Assembly (NCBI GenBank): GCA_035626395.1 | Contig: DASPNR010000023.1 | Coordinates: forward strand, 145,646 to 209,645 | Reading direction: 5' to 3' | DNA: 64,000 nucleotides | Source of the DNA: Candidatus Limnocylindrales bacterium | GTDB lineage: Bacteria > Desulfobacterota > Binatia > UBA1149 > CAITLU01 | Shown here: positions 33,679 through 41,858 of the stretch, in pieces | Layout: each line of letters begins with the position of its first letter | How positions within the stretch are numbered: position 1 is the stretch's first letter | Program-made: the position numbers and the translations under genes | The notes under the pieces: model-generated | What the model was told of the DNA's origin: nothing | Databases searched by the model: none | What the model saw: only the letters and a program-made list of their open reading frames with translations

Positions 33679-33903
33679 TCAGCCTACCGTCGGCGGCCGC
33701 TTTGCCGGCCGCGCCTTGCGGCCGCGCGTGCGCGGAGAGCTGCCGAGGATCTGATTGACGAACGCGCGAGCGGCCCGCATGTAGCGCTCGCGCTCGCTCT
33801 CGGAAAGGCCGGGGTTCTCGCTGGCGAGATTTCGCTCGAACTTGTCGAGCTGCTGCTCGAGCAGCACGCGCAACAGGGTCTGGTCCAGGTCCGAGGCCGG
33901 CAT
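33679..33903 (-). CDS. Hypothetical 74-residue protein
   Basis: A small open frame with a mid-region helix (QTLLRVLLEQQLDKFERNLA), a Ser/Glu-rich turn and a strongly basic C-terminus (RTRGRKARPAKRPP). I recognise no family. The ATG at 33903 starts the acidic, structured part; the open frame continues upstream to 34023 with less convincing sequence. The basic tail suggests nucleic-acid contact, but this is only a composition remark. It is convergent with the SDR gene. Confidence 0.45.
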   Translation of the reverse strand: MPASDLDQTLLRVLLEQQLDKFERNLASENPGLSESERERYMRAARAFVNQILGSSPRTRGRKARPAKRPPTVG

Positions 33904-34077
33904 GGCGGTCCTTATAGCGGGAGCGCTCCCTGCGACGGAAACGCCGCTTGCAGAGCGCACACCAGCGAGCCGCGCAGGCGGCGCGGCGGCGTTGCTCCCG
34001 TACGCATTCGCACGCCGCGTCACCTTGAAGCGCGCCTCACCTTTCGCGTAGCCGCGGCGGTGAGGCGACCGGCTTCT

Positions 34078-34869
34078 TCAGGCGGCGCGCCGAACGAACA
34101 GCGACAAGAAGAAGCACGACACCGCCACCAGCACGATGGCGCCGCCGGCAGCCACATCGAGCTGGTAGGACAGAACCAGCCCGGCAATGCCGCTGAGCGC
34201 GCCCAGCGCCATCGACATCGCGATCTGACGGCGGAAGTCCAGTGTCCAAAGCGCAGCCGTGGCGGCCGGCACGACCAGAAGCGCTTCGATCAGCAGCACG
34301 CCCACCACGCGAACGCCGGCGACGATCGTCACCGCCAGAACGACCAGCAGCAGCGCGTCGAGAAGGTCGACGGGCCGGCCGTAGACGCGCGCCACTTCCT
34401 CGTCGAAGGCGATGAACAGCAGCTCACGAAACGCGGCGAAGACGATGAGCGCGACCACGCCCGCCAGCACGGCGATCCCCGCCAGCTCGCCGGGAGAGAT
34501 CGCCAGCACGCTGCCGAACAGGTAGCCGAACAGATCTTGCTGGAATCCGTGACGCAGGCTCAGCAACACCAGCCCGAGCGCCATCGATGCCGAAAGAAAC
34601 ACGCCGATGATGGCATCCTCGGACACGCGCCGGCTGCGGCCGATCCAGAACATTCCGAGCGCCACCGCCACAGCGAACAGCGCGGCCGACAGGCGCGGGT
34701 CGATGCCCAGCAGCAGCCCCACGGCCACGCCGCCTACCGCCGAGTGCGAGATGCCCACGCCGATGAACGCGAGGCGGCGCAGGACAACGAAGAAGCCCAG
34801 CAGGCCGCACAGCAACCCCACGATCACGACCGCCGCCAGCGCCCGCTGCGCGAACGCGAACTCCAGCAT
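34078..34869 (-). CDS. Zinc/manganese-type ABC transporter permease (ZnuB family)
   Basis: This 263-residue permease of the ABC-3 (ZnuB/TroC) family has about seven hydrophobic helices. Family segments include GLLGFFVVLRRLAFIGVGIS near the N-terminus, the loop FAFDEEVARVYGRP (with ELLFIAFDEE) and VVGVLLIEALLVVPAATA. It would form the channel for a divalent metal. Start ATG 34869 overlaps the stop of the ATPase gene by ATGA, so the two are translationally coupled. A metal-binding lipoprotein or periplasmic protein is not adjacent, but a histidine-rich one lies at 41859. Confidence 0.92.
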   Translation of the reverse strand: MLEFAFAQRALAAVVIVGLLCGLLGFFVVLRRLAFIGVGISHSAVGGVAVGLLLGIDPRLSAALFAVAVALGMFWIGRSRRVSEDAIIGVFLSASMALGLVLLSLRHGFQQDLFGYLFGSVLAISPGELAGIAVLAGVVALIVFAAFRELLFIAFDEEVARVYGRPVDLLDALLLVVLAVTIVAGVRVVGVLLIEALLVVPAATAALWTLDFRRQIAMSMALGALSGIAGLVLSYQLDVAAGGAIVLVAVSCFFLSLFVRRAA

Positions 34870-35690
34870 CAGCTTCCGCTCCGCCTCTGCCCATGCTGCG
34901 CGCCATCGTCGTCGACACCGGCGCCGACGTGATGGCCGCCGTGGTGGGCGATCTCGCCGCGCAGGAAGTCGAACTCGCACGAATACGCCTCGCGCAGCGC
35001 GTGGCTGTGCACCACGTCCTCGGGATTGCCGTGCACGTGCATGACGCGGTTGATGCAGATGAGCTCGCTTGCCTGCCCGGCCAGGGCCAGCAGATCGTGC
35101 GAGACGCACACGACCGTCAGTCCCAGGTCGCGCTGAAGGCGCAGGAGCAGCCCGTAGAATTCGAGCTCGGATGGCAGATCCAGGCCGACGGTGGGCTCGT
35201 CGAGAACGAGCAGCCGCGTCCCTGCGCACAACGCCTGGGCCAGCAGGGCGCGCCGCATCTCGCCGCCCGAAAGGCGTCCGATGGAGCGGTCGGCAAGATG
35301 GTCGATGCCGACGTGAATCAGGCTTTCCCGCACTTCCTGCCAGTCCGCCCGCGCCGGAAGCCGCAGGCGCCCGATACAGCAGAGCCGCCCCATCATGACG
35401 ATGTCGGCGACGGTGGCCGGGAAGTTGCGCGGCACCGCCGCGCGCTGCGGCACATAGCCGATGGAATGCGCGTCCTCGCCGAGCCGCGCGGGCGTGTGTC
35501 CGAGCACCTGGATCGATCCGGATCGGACGGGCACCAGCCCGAGCAGCGCCCGCAACAGCGTGGTCTTGCCGGCACCGTTGGGCCCGATGACTCCGAGAAA
35601 CGCGCCTTCGCGAACGCGAAAGGAAATGTCCTCGAGCACGACGCGCCCGTCCAGTTCGACGTTCACGTGATCGAATGCCACTGCGTCCAT
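34869..35690 (-). CDS. Metal ABC transporter ATP-binding protein (ZnuC family)
   Basis: This 273-residue ABC ATPase has Walker A GPNGAGKTT (36-44), signature RLSGGEMRRALLAQA, Walker B LLVLDEPTVGLD and the H-loop CVSHDLLA. Segments YVPQRAAVPRNFPATV and CEFDFLRGEIAHHGGHHVG match the zinc/manganese importer ATPases. The C-terminus is rich in His and Asp (HHGGHHVGAGVDDDGAQHG), which may sense metal. It is coupled to the permease gene by a 4-base overlap. Confidence 0.93.
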   Translation of the reverse strand: MDAVAFDHVNVELDGRVVLEDISFRVREGAFLGVIGPNGAGKTTLLRALLGLVPVRSGSIQVLGHTPARLGEDAHSIGYVPQRAAVPRNFPATVADIVMMGRLCCIGRLRLPARADWQEVRESLIHVGIDHLADRSIGRLSGGEMRRALLAQALCAGTRLLVLDEPTVGLDLPSELEFYGLLLRLQRDLGLTVVCVSHDLLALAGQASELICINRVMHVHGNPEDVVHSHALREAYSCEFDFLRGEIAHHGGHHVGAGVDDDGAQHGQRRSGS

Positions 35691-35800
35691 GGGGAGCGCG
35701 CGACTATGGGGGCAACCTCATCGCCAGGCAACCGGTCACGCGCTGCGCGTCACGGCTTCTCGCACTGGCCCGCCCGCTCCCGCTCGGCTAGAAGAATCGG

Positions 35801-37720
35801 ATGGGCCGCAAAGCGAGAGACAAGAAGGACAGAGCCAGGCCGCTGCCGGCGGCATCGACGGCGATGCCGGCGACGACAACCGCCGCAGGCGACACCATCC
35901 CGGCGGCCGGTGCAGCGACTCCCGCCGCGCCCGCCGCAACGGCTGCACCCGCCGCACGAGCGGTTGCCGCTTCTGCACGACGCGCGCGAGCGACCCGGCT
36001 GGTGACGATGCCGCCACGCGCGGCTCTCTGGGCAGGCATTCTGGCGCTGATCGTCGCCGTCTCGTACGCGAACTCGCTGGAGACGCCGTTCGTTCTGGAT
36101 GACCCTCTGCACATCACCAAGAACCCGCGCATCCAGCGCCCGCTCGACATCGGCAGCCTGTTTCGCGACACGCGCGCCACCGTCACCGCGTCACTGCGGT
36201 TCAATTATTCTTCCAGCGGCCTCGACGTCACCTCCTACCATCTGCTGAACGTGGTCGCGCACCTCTTCACGGGCTACCTGGTCTTCCTGTTCTCGTACGT
36301 CACGCTGCGGCTTCCATCGATGGGCGGGCGCTTCGAACGCAGCGCCGACGGCATCGCCGCCGCCGTTGCCGCGATCTTCCTGCTGCATCCGATCCAGACC
36401 GAAAGCGTCACCTACGTGATCCAGCGCTCCGAGATCTTCGCCTCCGGCGCGTTGGTGGCGGCGCTGCTGGCCTTCATCGATGCGACCGACCTGCGCCGTC
36501 GCGGCGCCCTGGCTGGCCTGGCCGCGGCGTGCCTGTTCGGCGCCTACAGCAAGCCGATGTTCGTGGTGGTGCCGGCGGTGCTGGCCGCCTACGATTTCTG
36601 TTTCCTGTCCCGCAACATTCGCGGGATGGCCGAGCGCGGGATCGGTTACGCGATCGCCATCGTCAGCTCCATCCTGGTGCTGGTGCTGTCGACGCGGTCG
36701 GGCAGCTTCTCCGGAACGACGGCCGGCTTCGACGTCGAGGGCATCACGCCGATGCAGTACCTGGCCACACAGTTCGGCGTGGTCGTCTACTACCTGCGAG
36801 TCGCGTTGTGGCCGGACCGGCTCTGCTTCGACTGCGGCTATCAGGGGCCATGGCCGGTGCTGGCCTCTCCGCTGGGCGACAGCGTCATCCTTCCGCTGGC
36901 GATCCTGCTCGGCCTGCTCGTGCTCGGCGCGGCGTTGTGGCGCAGCTACCCGCCCGTGCTGTTCGCCGTGCTCGGCAGCGCGTTCGTCCTGGCACCGAGC
37001 TCGAGCATCGTTCCGCTTGCGGACTTCTACGTCGAGCATCGGATGTATCTTGCGATCGGTCTGATGGCGCTGGCCCTGGTTCCCCTCGCCCATCAGGCCA
37101 CGGCAACTCTCGGCCAGCGCCTGGGTCTGCAGGCCGAATCGATGAAGAAGGGCCGACTTGCCCTTGCCGGCGCCGTCTGCGTGGTGCTCGGACTGCTGAC
37201 CCTGCAGCGCAACACCGTCTATGCCGACAAGCTCGTGCTCATGCAGGACACGCTCGCCAAGGCGCCCAACAGCGAACGCGTGCAGTACAACATCGCCAAC
37301 GAGTACGGCCGGCGCGGGCAGCGCGAAAAAGCGATCGAGCATTACAAGGAAGCGATCCGCATCGCCCCGGGAATCGTTCGCAGCTACATGAACCTCGGCT
37401 CGCTCTACCTCAAGAACAATCAGGTCGAGGAGGCGCTGCAGACCTTCCTCGGCGGCGTGAAGGCAAAGCCCCACAACGCCATGGCGCATCGCAATGCGGG
37501 CTCGGCCTATCTTCGACTGGGCAAGCTGCAGGAGGGCCTGGCATCGATCGAGCGTGCGATCGCGCTCGATCCCGGCAACGCCAACGGCCATAAGCTGCGC
37601 GGGCAGGCGCTGCAGGCGCTCAGGCGGACCGACGAAGCTCGCGAGGCCTTTCGCCGGGCCAGCGAGCTGAACCCGGGCGACGCCGACCTCAAGGCCAGGC
37701 TCGAGCAGCTCGGCGGCTGA
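35801..37720 (+). CDS. TMTC-like membrane protein with C-terminal TPR repeats
   Basis: This 639-residue protein has an Ala/Thr/Pro-rich N-terminus (10-65), a set of hydrophobic segments from 70 to 450, and three to four TPR repeats at the C-terminus (YNIANEYGRRGQREKAIEHY, YMNLGSLYLKNNQVEEAL, HRNAGSAYLRLGKLQEGL, KLRGQALQALRRTDEAREAF). The membrane part has the acidic pair and helices of TMTC/PMT-type O-mannosyltransferases (FVLDDPLHITKNPRI, HLLNVVAHLFTGYLVF, VEHRMYLAIG). In animals TMTCs O-mannosylate cadherins. The bacterial counterparts are uncharacterised; a glycosyltransfer role using a lipid-linked sugar is inference. Confidence 0.85.
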   Translation: MGRKARDKKDRARPLPAASTAMPATTTAAGDTIPAAGAATPAAPAATAAPAARAVAASARRARATRLVTMPPRAALWAGILALIVAVSYANSLETPFVLDDPLHITKNPRIQRPLDIGSLFRDTRATVTASLRFNYSSSGLDVTSYHLLNVVAHLFTGYLVFLFSYVTLRLPSMGGRFERSADGIAAAVAAIFLLHPIQTESVTYVIQRSEIFASGALVAALLAFIDATDLRRRGALAGLAAACLFGAYSKPMFVVVPAVLAAYDFCFLSRNIRGMAERGIGYAIAIVSSILVLVLSTRSGSFSGTTAGFDVEGITPMQYLATQFGVVVYYLRVALWPDRLCFDCGYQGPWPVLASPLGDSVILPLAILLGLLVLGAALWRSYPPVLFAVLGSAFVLAPSSSIVPLADFYVEHRMYLAIGLMALALVPLAHQATATLGQRLGLQAESMKKGRLALAGAVCVVLGLLTLQRNTVYADKLVLMQDTLAKAPNSERVQYNIANEYGRRGQREKAIEHYKEAIRIAPGIVRSYMNLGSLYLKNNQVEEALQTFLGGVKAKPHNAMAHRNAGSAYLRLGKLQEGLASIERAIALDPGNANGHKLRGQALQALRRTDEAREAFRRASELNPGDADLKARLEQLGG

Positions 37721-37837
37721 GCCGCGCCGGCCGCCGCGACCGCAGGCCGGCGAAATCACGCGCCATCGTTCGCCCACCGTCTTGCTCACGGGACCGCCAG
37801 CGGAATACGATCGGATGCACCGATACAGGAGGCGCCG

Positions 37838-38851
37838 ATGAGCTCTCGCGTGTGTGCCCGTCCGATGTTCCGCGCCGTCTGCGCGTTCTGGCTCGTCACG
37901 ATGCCGGTCGCGGCCCTGGGCGAAAGCGTCGTCCTCTACTCGAACGACTTCGAGACCCCCAACGTTCCGCTCGTCGTCAACTGCGGCAACTCACTCGACG
38001 CGCGCGGCGTCAACTTCCTCTACGGCAACGAGGAGTTCGTCTACAACCAGGTCCATTCGGTCGAGGCGGTGCTGATCGACGATCTCTCGGACCTCTACAC
38101 CGATCCCGAAGGCATAGCCGGCGATGTCGCCCTCGGAATGCTGTCGTCGGCACAGAACGACCTTCTGGCGCTGACGTTCGACCGGCAGGGCTTTCGCTAT
38201 TTGAACGTCGGCTTTCACCTCTCCTCCATCGACGTCAGTGGGTGCGGCGGCCCCTTCGGCGTGGCGGTCCCGGTCATGGCGGTGAGCCTGCTGGACAGCC
38301 CGGGAGGCACGTTCAACTTTTCGCAGACGGCGCTCGATACGGGATTGGCGACGGGCGAGGCTGCACCAGACCAATGGACGTTCCACTGGACGTTCCAGAT
38401 CGTCACGCTCGATGCCGATGGCGCCACCGATGATTTCGTCTCGGTGCTGTTCGACCTTGCCCAGAGCGGCTATGCAGCGTTCGACAACCTCTCGATCGTC
38501 GCCTCCGATACGATCGGCATCGTCGACAGCGACGTCGATGGTGTTGCCGACGACGTCGACAACTGCCCGACCATTCCCAATCCGGACCAGGCGGACGAGG
38601 ACGACAACGACATCGGAGACGTCTGCGACTGCCCGCACGACTGCGCCGATCCTGCCGAGGCATTCGGAAAGGTGACGGCCACCGATGCGCTGCACGTGCT
38701 GCGCGCAGCCGTCGGCACGGCCATGTGCCACGTGTGCGTCTGCGACGTCGATGACTCGGGTGCCATCGTGGCGTCGGACTCGCTGCGAACGCTTCAGTTC
38801 GCCGTCAACCTGCCGGTCGACCTGAACTGCCCCGAGTTCGGCGGCTTCTGA
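37838..38851 (+). CDS. Exported protein with thrombospondin-type-3 and dockerin-like modules
   Basis: This 337-residue protein has a signal peptide ending TMPVAALG near residue 28. Residues 30-225 are a lectin-like beta-rich domain (FETPNVPLVVNCGNS onward), unassigned. A thrombospondin-type-3 calcium repeat follows at about 229-262 (DSDVDGVADDVDNCPTIPNP). The last 60 residues are a single dockerin-like module (GKVTATDALHVLRAAVGTAM, CDVDDSGAIVASDSLRTL), the same type as in the proteins at 24482 and 31063. The first calcium loop is less complete than in those two. It is probably extracellular; function unknown. Confidence 0.8.
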   Translation: MSSRVCARPMFRAVCAFWLVTMPVAALGESVVLYSNDFETPNVPLVVNCGNSLDARGVNFLYGNEEFVYNQVHSVEAVLIDDLSDLYTDPEGIAGDVALGMLSSAQNDLLALTFDRQGFRYLNVGFHLSSIDVSGCGGPFGVAVPVMAVSLLDSPGGTFNFSQTALDTGLATGEAAPDQWTFHWTFQIVTLDADGATDDFVSVLFDLAQSGYAAFDNLSIVASDTIGIVDSDVDGVADDVDNCPTIPNPDQADEDDNDIGDVCDCPHDCADPAEAFGKVTATDALHVLRAAVGTAMCHVCVCDVDDSGAIVASDSLRTLQFAVNLPVDLNCPEFGGF

Positions 38852-38984
38852 CGTCGAATCCGCTGATGCGATGGGCACGTGTCGCTGGCGACGTCTGCCG
38901 AGCTGCGCCGAGTCTCACCCTTCGCGTGTCGGCGGCTTGTGACACGGCATCCGCTGATGCCGCGGCCGTACGGGCTGACTGCGC

Positions 38985-39509
38985 CTACGTCGTTCCGCCA
39001 CCGCAATCGGCGAGCACCTGTGCCGCGTGCGTGCCCGGCTCCACATCCGCATATGCCTTGAGGATCTTGCCGTCGGAGCCGACCAGGTAGGAGATTCGCC
39101 GCGCCGTCCGCGCATCGGCGGCATCGGCCGCGCCGACAGCCACCGCCAGCTTGCGGTCGGTGTCGGAGAGCAGGCGGAACGGCAGCGACTCCGCCTCGGC
39201 GAAGCGCTTGTTCTCCGCCGGATCGTCGAAGGAGACGCCGAGAATGACCACCCCAGCCTTCTCGAGCTCCGCATAGTTGTCGCGCAGGCCCTGGGCCTCG
39301 ATGGTGCAGCCCGGCGTCATGGCCTTGGGGTAGAACCACAGAAGGTACCGCTTGCCGGCAAGGTCGGCCGAGCGGACGGTCTTGCCTTCATGGTCGACCA
39401 GCTCGAACGCCGGCATCGTCTGCCCCTGCTCGAGCATCGGTGATGCGTGGACGGCGCCGGCCATGATCAATGCTGGAACGATGGACGCTAGGAAGGTGGG
39501 GTAACGCAT
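38985..39509 (-). CDS. Exported peroxiredoxin (BCP/AhpC-TSA family)
   Basis: This 174-residue thioredoxin-fold peroxidase has a signal peptide ending GAVHAS near residue 23 and the peroxidatic Cys68 in AMTPGCTIEAQG. The BCP pattern normally has a resolving Cys five residues later; here that position is Gln. The only other cysteine is Cys169 near the C-terminus (LADCGGGTT), so resolution may use it or an external thiol. It should reduce peroxides in the periplasm. GGAGG stands just before the ATG at 39509. Confidence 0.9.
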   Translation of the reverse strand: MRYPTFLASIVPALIMAGAVHASPMLEQGQTMPAFELVDHEGKTVRSADLAGKRYLLWFYPKAMTPGCTIEAQGLRDNYAELEKAGVVILGVSFDDPAENKRFAEAESLPFRLLSDTDRKLAVAVGAADAADARTARRISYLVGSDGKILKAYADVEPGTHAAQVLADCGGGTT

Positions 39510-39671
39510 GTGGCCTCCGTGGGGTCCGCATCGGCGGGCGGTTCCAAGGAGGGTCTCACTGCGTCGGTCGAGAGCAAACGTGCGGGTCGAGAAGTAGGCA
39601 GCGGGTGGGCGGGCGACCGGATGCAGCAGGCGGGCGCGAGGCCCACCTGCTGCATCCCGCTGCGTCCGCGG

Positions 39672-40385
39672 CTAAAAAAGCGTGCCGCCGTCGGGAAGCG
39701 TGGTGGTCGTCGTTGGCGGTACGGTCGTCGTGGTCGGCGGTACCGTCGTCGTCGTCACCACCGGCAACGTCGTGGTGGTTGCCGGCAATGTCGTGGTGGT
39801 CGCCGGCAACGTCGTCGTCGGCGGCGGCACGGTTGTCGTGGTGACCTCCGGCAGCGTGGTCGTCGGTGTCGGCACGGTGGTGGTCGGCGCCGGCAGCGTC
39901 GTCGTCGTCGGGCCTGGCTGCGTCGTCGTGGTCGTGGTCGGCACGGCGCCTTCGACCGCCGGCGTGCAGAGCCGCTTCGCCTTGAAGAACTTCTTGATCG
40001 AACGGCTTCCGAACTGGTCGGTCACCACCGTCGGCTCGATGTCCTGGGCCGGGCACTTGATCTTGTAGCAGACGCGTCCGCCGCTCAGATCCGGACCGTT
40101 CAGCTCGACGGGCGATCCGCCGTCGAGCTCGGTGACCGTCTTTTGAACCGGAACGCACCACTCGCGCGCCTTCGGCTTGATCTCGCATCGCTGCAGGCCG
40201 TACTTGTCGACCTGAGCCTGCAGATCGGCCTCGGCGCTCTTGAACATCTTCGTGTCCAGGATCCTGTAGCACTTGAGGTGGTCGAACGTGTCCTGCGCGG
40301 CGGCGTCGCCGGCCGCGGCCACGATCACGAACGCCGCAAGCGCGGCGCATGCCCGGCAGGTGATTGGCAGCTTCCTCGGTTTCAT
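39672..40385 (-). CDS. Exported six-cysteine protein with Thr/Pro-rich tail (paralogue 1)
   Basis: This 237-residue protein has a signal peptide (about 1-30, ending GDAAAQ), a globular part of 115 residues with six cysteines (39, 67, 77, 106, 111, 140; DHLKCYRILDT, WCVPVQKTVT) and a long low-complexity tail from 150 to the end made of TTTTLP, TTTTVPP and similar repeats. Its neighbour at 40403 is about 60% identical in the core by eye and has the same Cys pattern. I recognise no named family. The tail carries no LPxTG or other anchor. ATG 40385 follows AAGGAG. Confidence 0.75.
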   Translation of the reverse strand: MKPRKLPITCRACAALAAFVIVAAAGDAAAQDTFDHLKCYRILDTKMFKSAEADLQAQVDKYGLQRCEIKPKAREWCVPVQKTVTELDGGSPVELNGPDLSGGRVCYKIKCPAQDIEPTVVTDQFGSRSIKKFFKAKRLCTPAVEGAVPTTTTTTQPGPTTTTLPAPTTTVPTPTTTLPEVTTTTVPPPTTTLPATTTTLPATTTTLPVVTTTTVPPTTTTVPPTTTTTLPDGGTLF

Positions 40386-40402
40386 CGCGTGCACTCCTTC
40401 TC

Positions 40403-41005
40403 TCATGGGACCGTAGTCGTCGTGGCCGGTTGCTGCGTCGTCGTCGGAGCCGGCACGGTGGTGGTCGTGTCCGGCAGCGTCGTCGTCGTATCGGGCAAGG
40501 TCGTCGTCGTCGGTGCCGTCGTCGTCGTCGGCGATGGCTGTGTGGTGGTGGTGGTGGTCGGCAGGCCCTCGATGGCAGGCGTGCACAACCGCGTCGGCTT
40601 CTCGCTCAGCACGCGGACCGAGCGGGTTCCGAACTGATCGGTCACGACCGTCGGCGCGATGTCTTCGTCGGGGCAGAAGACGCGGTAGCAGAGCCGCCCC
40701 ATCGTCTGATCCTCGCCGTCCAGCTCGATCGGCGTTCCGTCTTCGAGATCGGTCACCGTCTTGCGAACCGGGACGCACCAGCGACCGGCCTTGCGAGCGA
40801 TCCTGCAGTTGTGCAGGCCGTACTTCTCCGATTGCGCCTGCAGGTCCGCATGCGCCTTCTTGAACATGTTGGTGTCATTGATCCGATAACACTTCAGGTG
40901 ATCGGACGGAGCGTCCTGCGCCGGCGCCTGGCCGGGTGATATGGCCATTGCGGCGCTCAGCATCGCGGCGCAGCAGGGCGTAACGATTGTCGACATCAGC
41001 TTCAT
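40403..41005 (-). CDS. Exported six-cysteine protein with Thr/Pro-rich tail (paralogue 2)
   Basis: This 200-residue protein has a signal peptide (about 1-30), then the same six-cysteine core as its neighbour (DHLKCYRINDT, HNCRIARKAG, WCVPVRKTVT, RLCYRVFCPDED) and a shorter Thr/Pro tail from 150 (TTTTTTQPSPTTTTAP). GAGGAG precedes the ATG at 41005. The stop at 40403 and the next start at 40385 leave 17 bases, so the pair is probably one transcript and a recent duplication. Function unknown; likely surface or secreted. Confidence 0.75.
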   Translation of the reverse strand: MKLMSTIVTPCCAAMLSAAMAISPGQAPAQDAPSDHLKCYRINDTNMFKKAHADLQAQSEKYGLHNCRIARKAGRWCVPVRKTVTDLEDGTPIELDGEDQTMGRLCYRVFCPDEDIAPTVVTDQFGTRSVRVLSEKPTRLCTPAIEGLPTTTTTTQPSPTTTTAPTTTTLPDTTTTLPDTTTTVPAPTTTQQPATTTTVP

Positions 41006-41332
41006 TGGGTTCTCCTCGTGGCGGTGCATTGCCGCTGCTTGCTGAGTCGTGAGTCTGAAACGTCGAGCCCTGCTGTCCAGGCGGTTGCCCGGATTCTCTC
41101 GAAGGAATTGCCACAAAGCCGCGGCATGGTGGGGGCCGCGGCCCCCAATCATGCGGTCGCGCCGGCTCTGCCGCGTGCCTGCCGCGCTCGTCACGCGATG
41201 GCCGCCGCTGCGTGGGGACGTACTACGGACGCACCTGAGACGCCGTCGCTGGGGGAGCGTGGGATGGCGGCGTCGCGGGCGGCACCGCCTCACGGGTCTG
41301 AATGGAGACGTGAGTCAGGTCGAGCTCACACG
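41006..41332. other. Intergenic region without recognised elements
   Basis: It contains the leader of the six-cysteine gene pair on the minus strand and the downstream flank of the VOC gene. No gene, repeat or clear terminator is visible. The frames here are shadows. Confidence 0.5.
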
Positions 41333-41704
41333 CTATCGGCGCGCGGAGATCAATTCGATGATGTGCCCGTCGGGGTCCTTCGCCCACATCTGGCCACTCG
41401 TTTCGAAGTCCAGCACCTCGATGCCGTTGCGCTGCAACGTGGCAAGCATCGCCGCGTGATCGTCGATCGCGAACGCGGCATGACTGGCCAGCGGGTTCAG
41501 CTGCGGCGGCGCGGTTCCGGCGTCGAAGTCGGCGGGAACTTCGATCAGATGCACCTGCCCGTCGCCGACCTTGAGCCAGGCGCCCGGAAAGCCGAGATCC
41601 GGCCGCGCGGTCTGCTCGAGCCCCAGCACCTCGCAGTAGAAGTGAAGCGACCGCTGCAGATCGCGCACCGCGAAGGAAACGTGGTCGATGCTGCGAAGAC
41701 TCAT
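41333..41704 (-). CDS. VOC-family (glyoxalase/dioxygenase fold) protein
   Basis: This 123-residue protein has one VOC fold: IDHVSFAVRDLQRSLHFYCE at the start, QVHLIEVPADFD, SHAAFAIDDHAAMLATL and DPDGHIIELISA at the end. His in IDHV, and His and Glu in the strand ends, fit a metal site. The family includes glyoxalases, fosfomycin resistance proteins and dioxygenases; the substrate is unknown. It is divergent from the histidine-rich binding protein at 41859. Confidence 0.88.
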   Translation of the reverse strand: MSLRSIDHVSFAVRDLQRSLHFYCEVLGLEQTARPDLGFPGAWLKVGDGQVHLIEVPADFDAGTAPPQLNPLASHAAFAIDDHAAMLATLQRNGIEVLDFETSGQMWAKDPDGHIIELISARR

Positions 41705-41858
41705 TGGCCGTCTCTATTCCCCGCTGCCGGCGGTCTCAACTGCCGCTGGACTTTCGGTGCACGATCCGCGTACATCGCCGGTCGTGAAAGATCGCTTCCT
41801 CGAGCAGACATGCGCGACGGCTGCACGTCGCGGCGGCCTCTGTCGAAGGCGGCGCCGA

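Noticed and set aside
39682..40068. A plus-strand frame with repeated VVVVGGTVVVV segments.
   Set aside because: It is the antisense of the Thr/Pro tail; hydrophobicity is a by-product of the ACC/ACG repeats.
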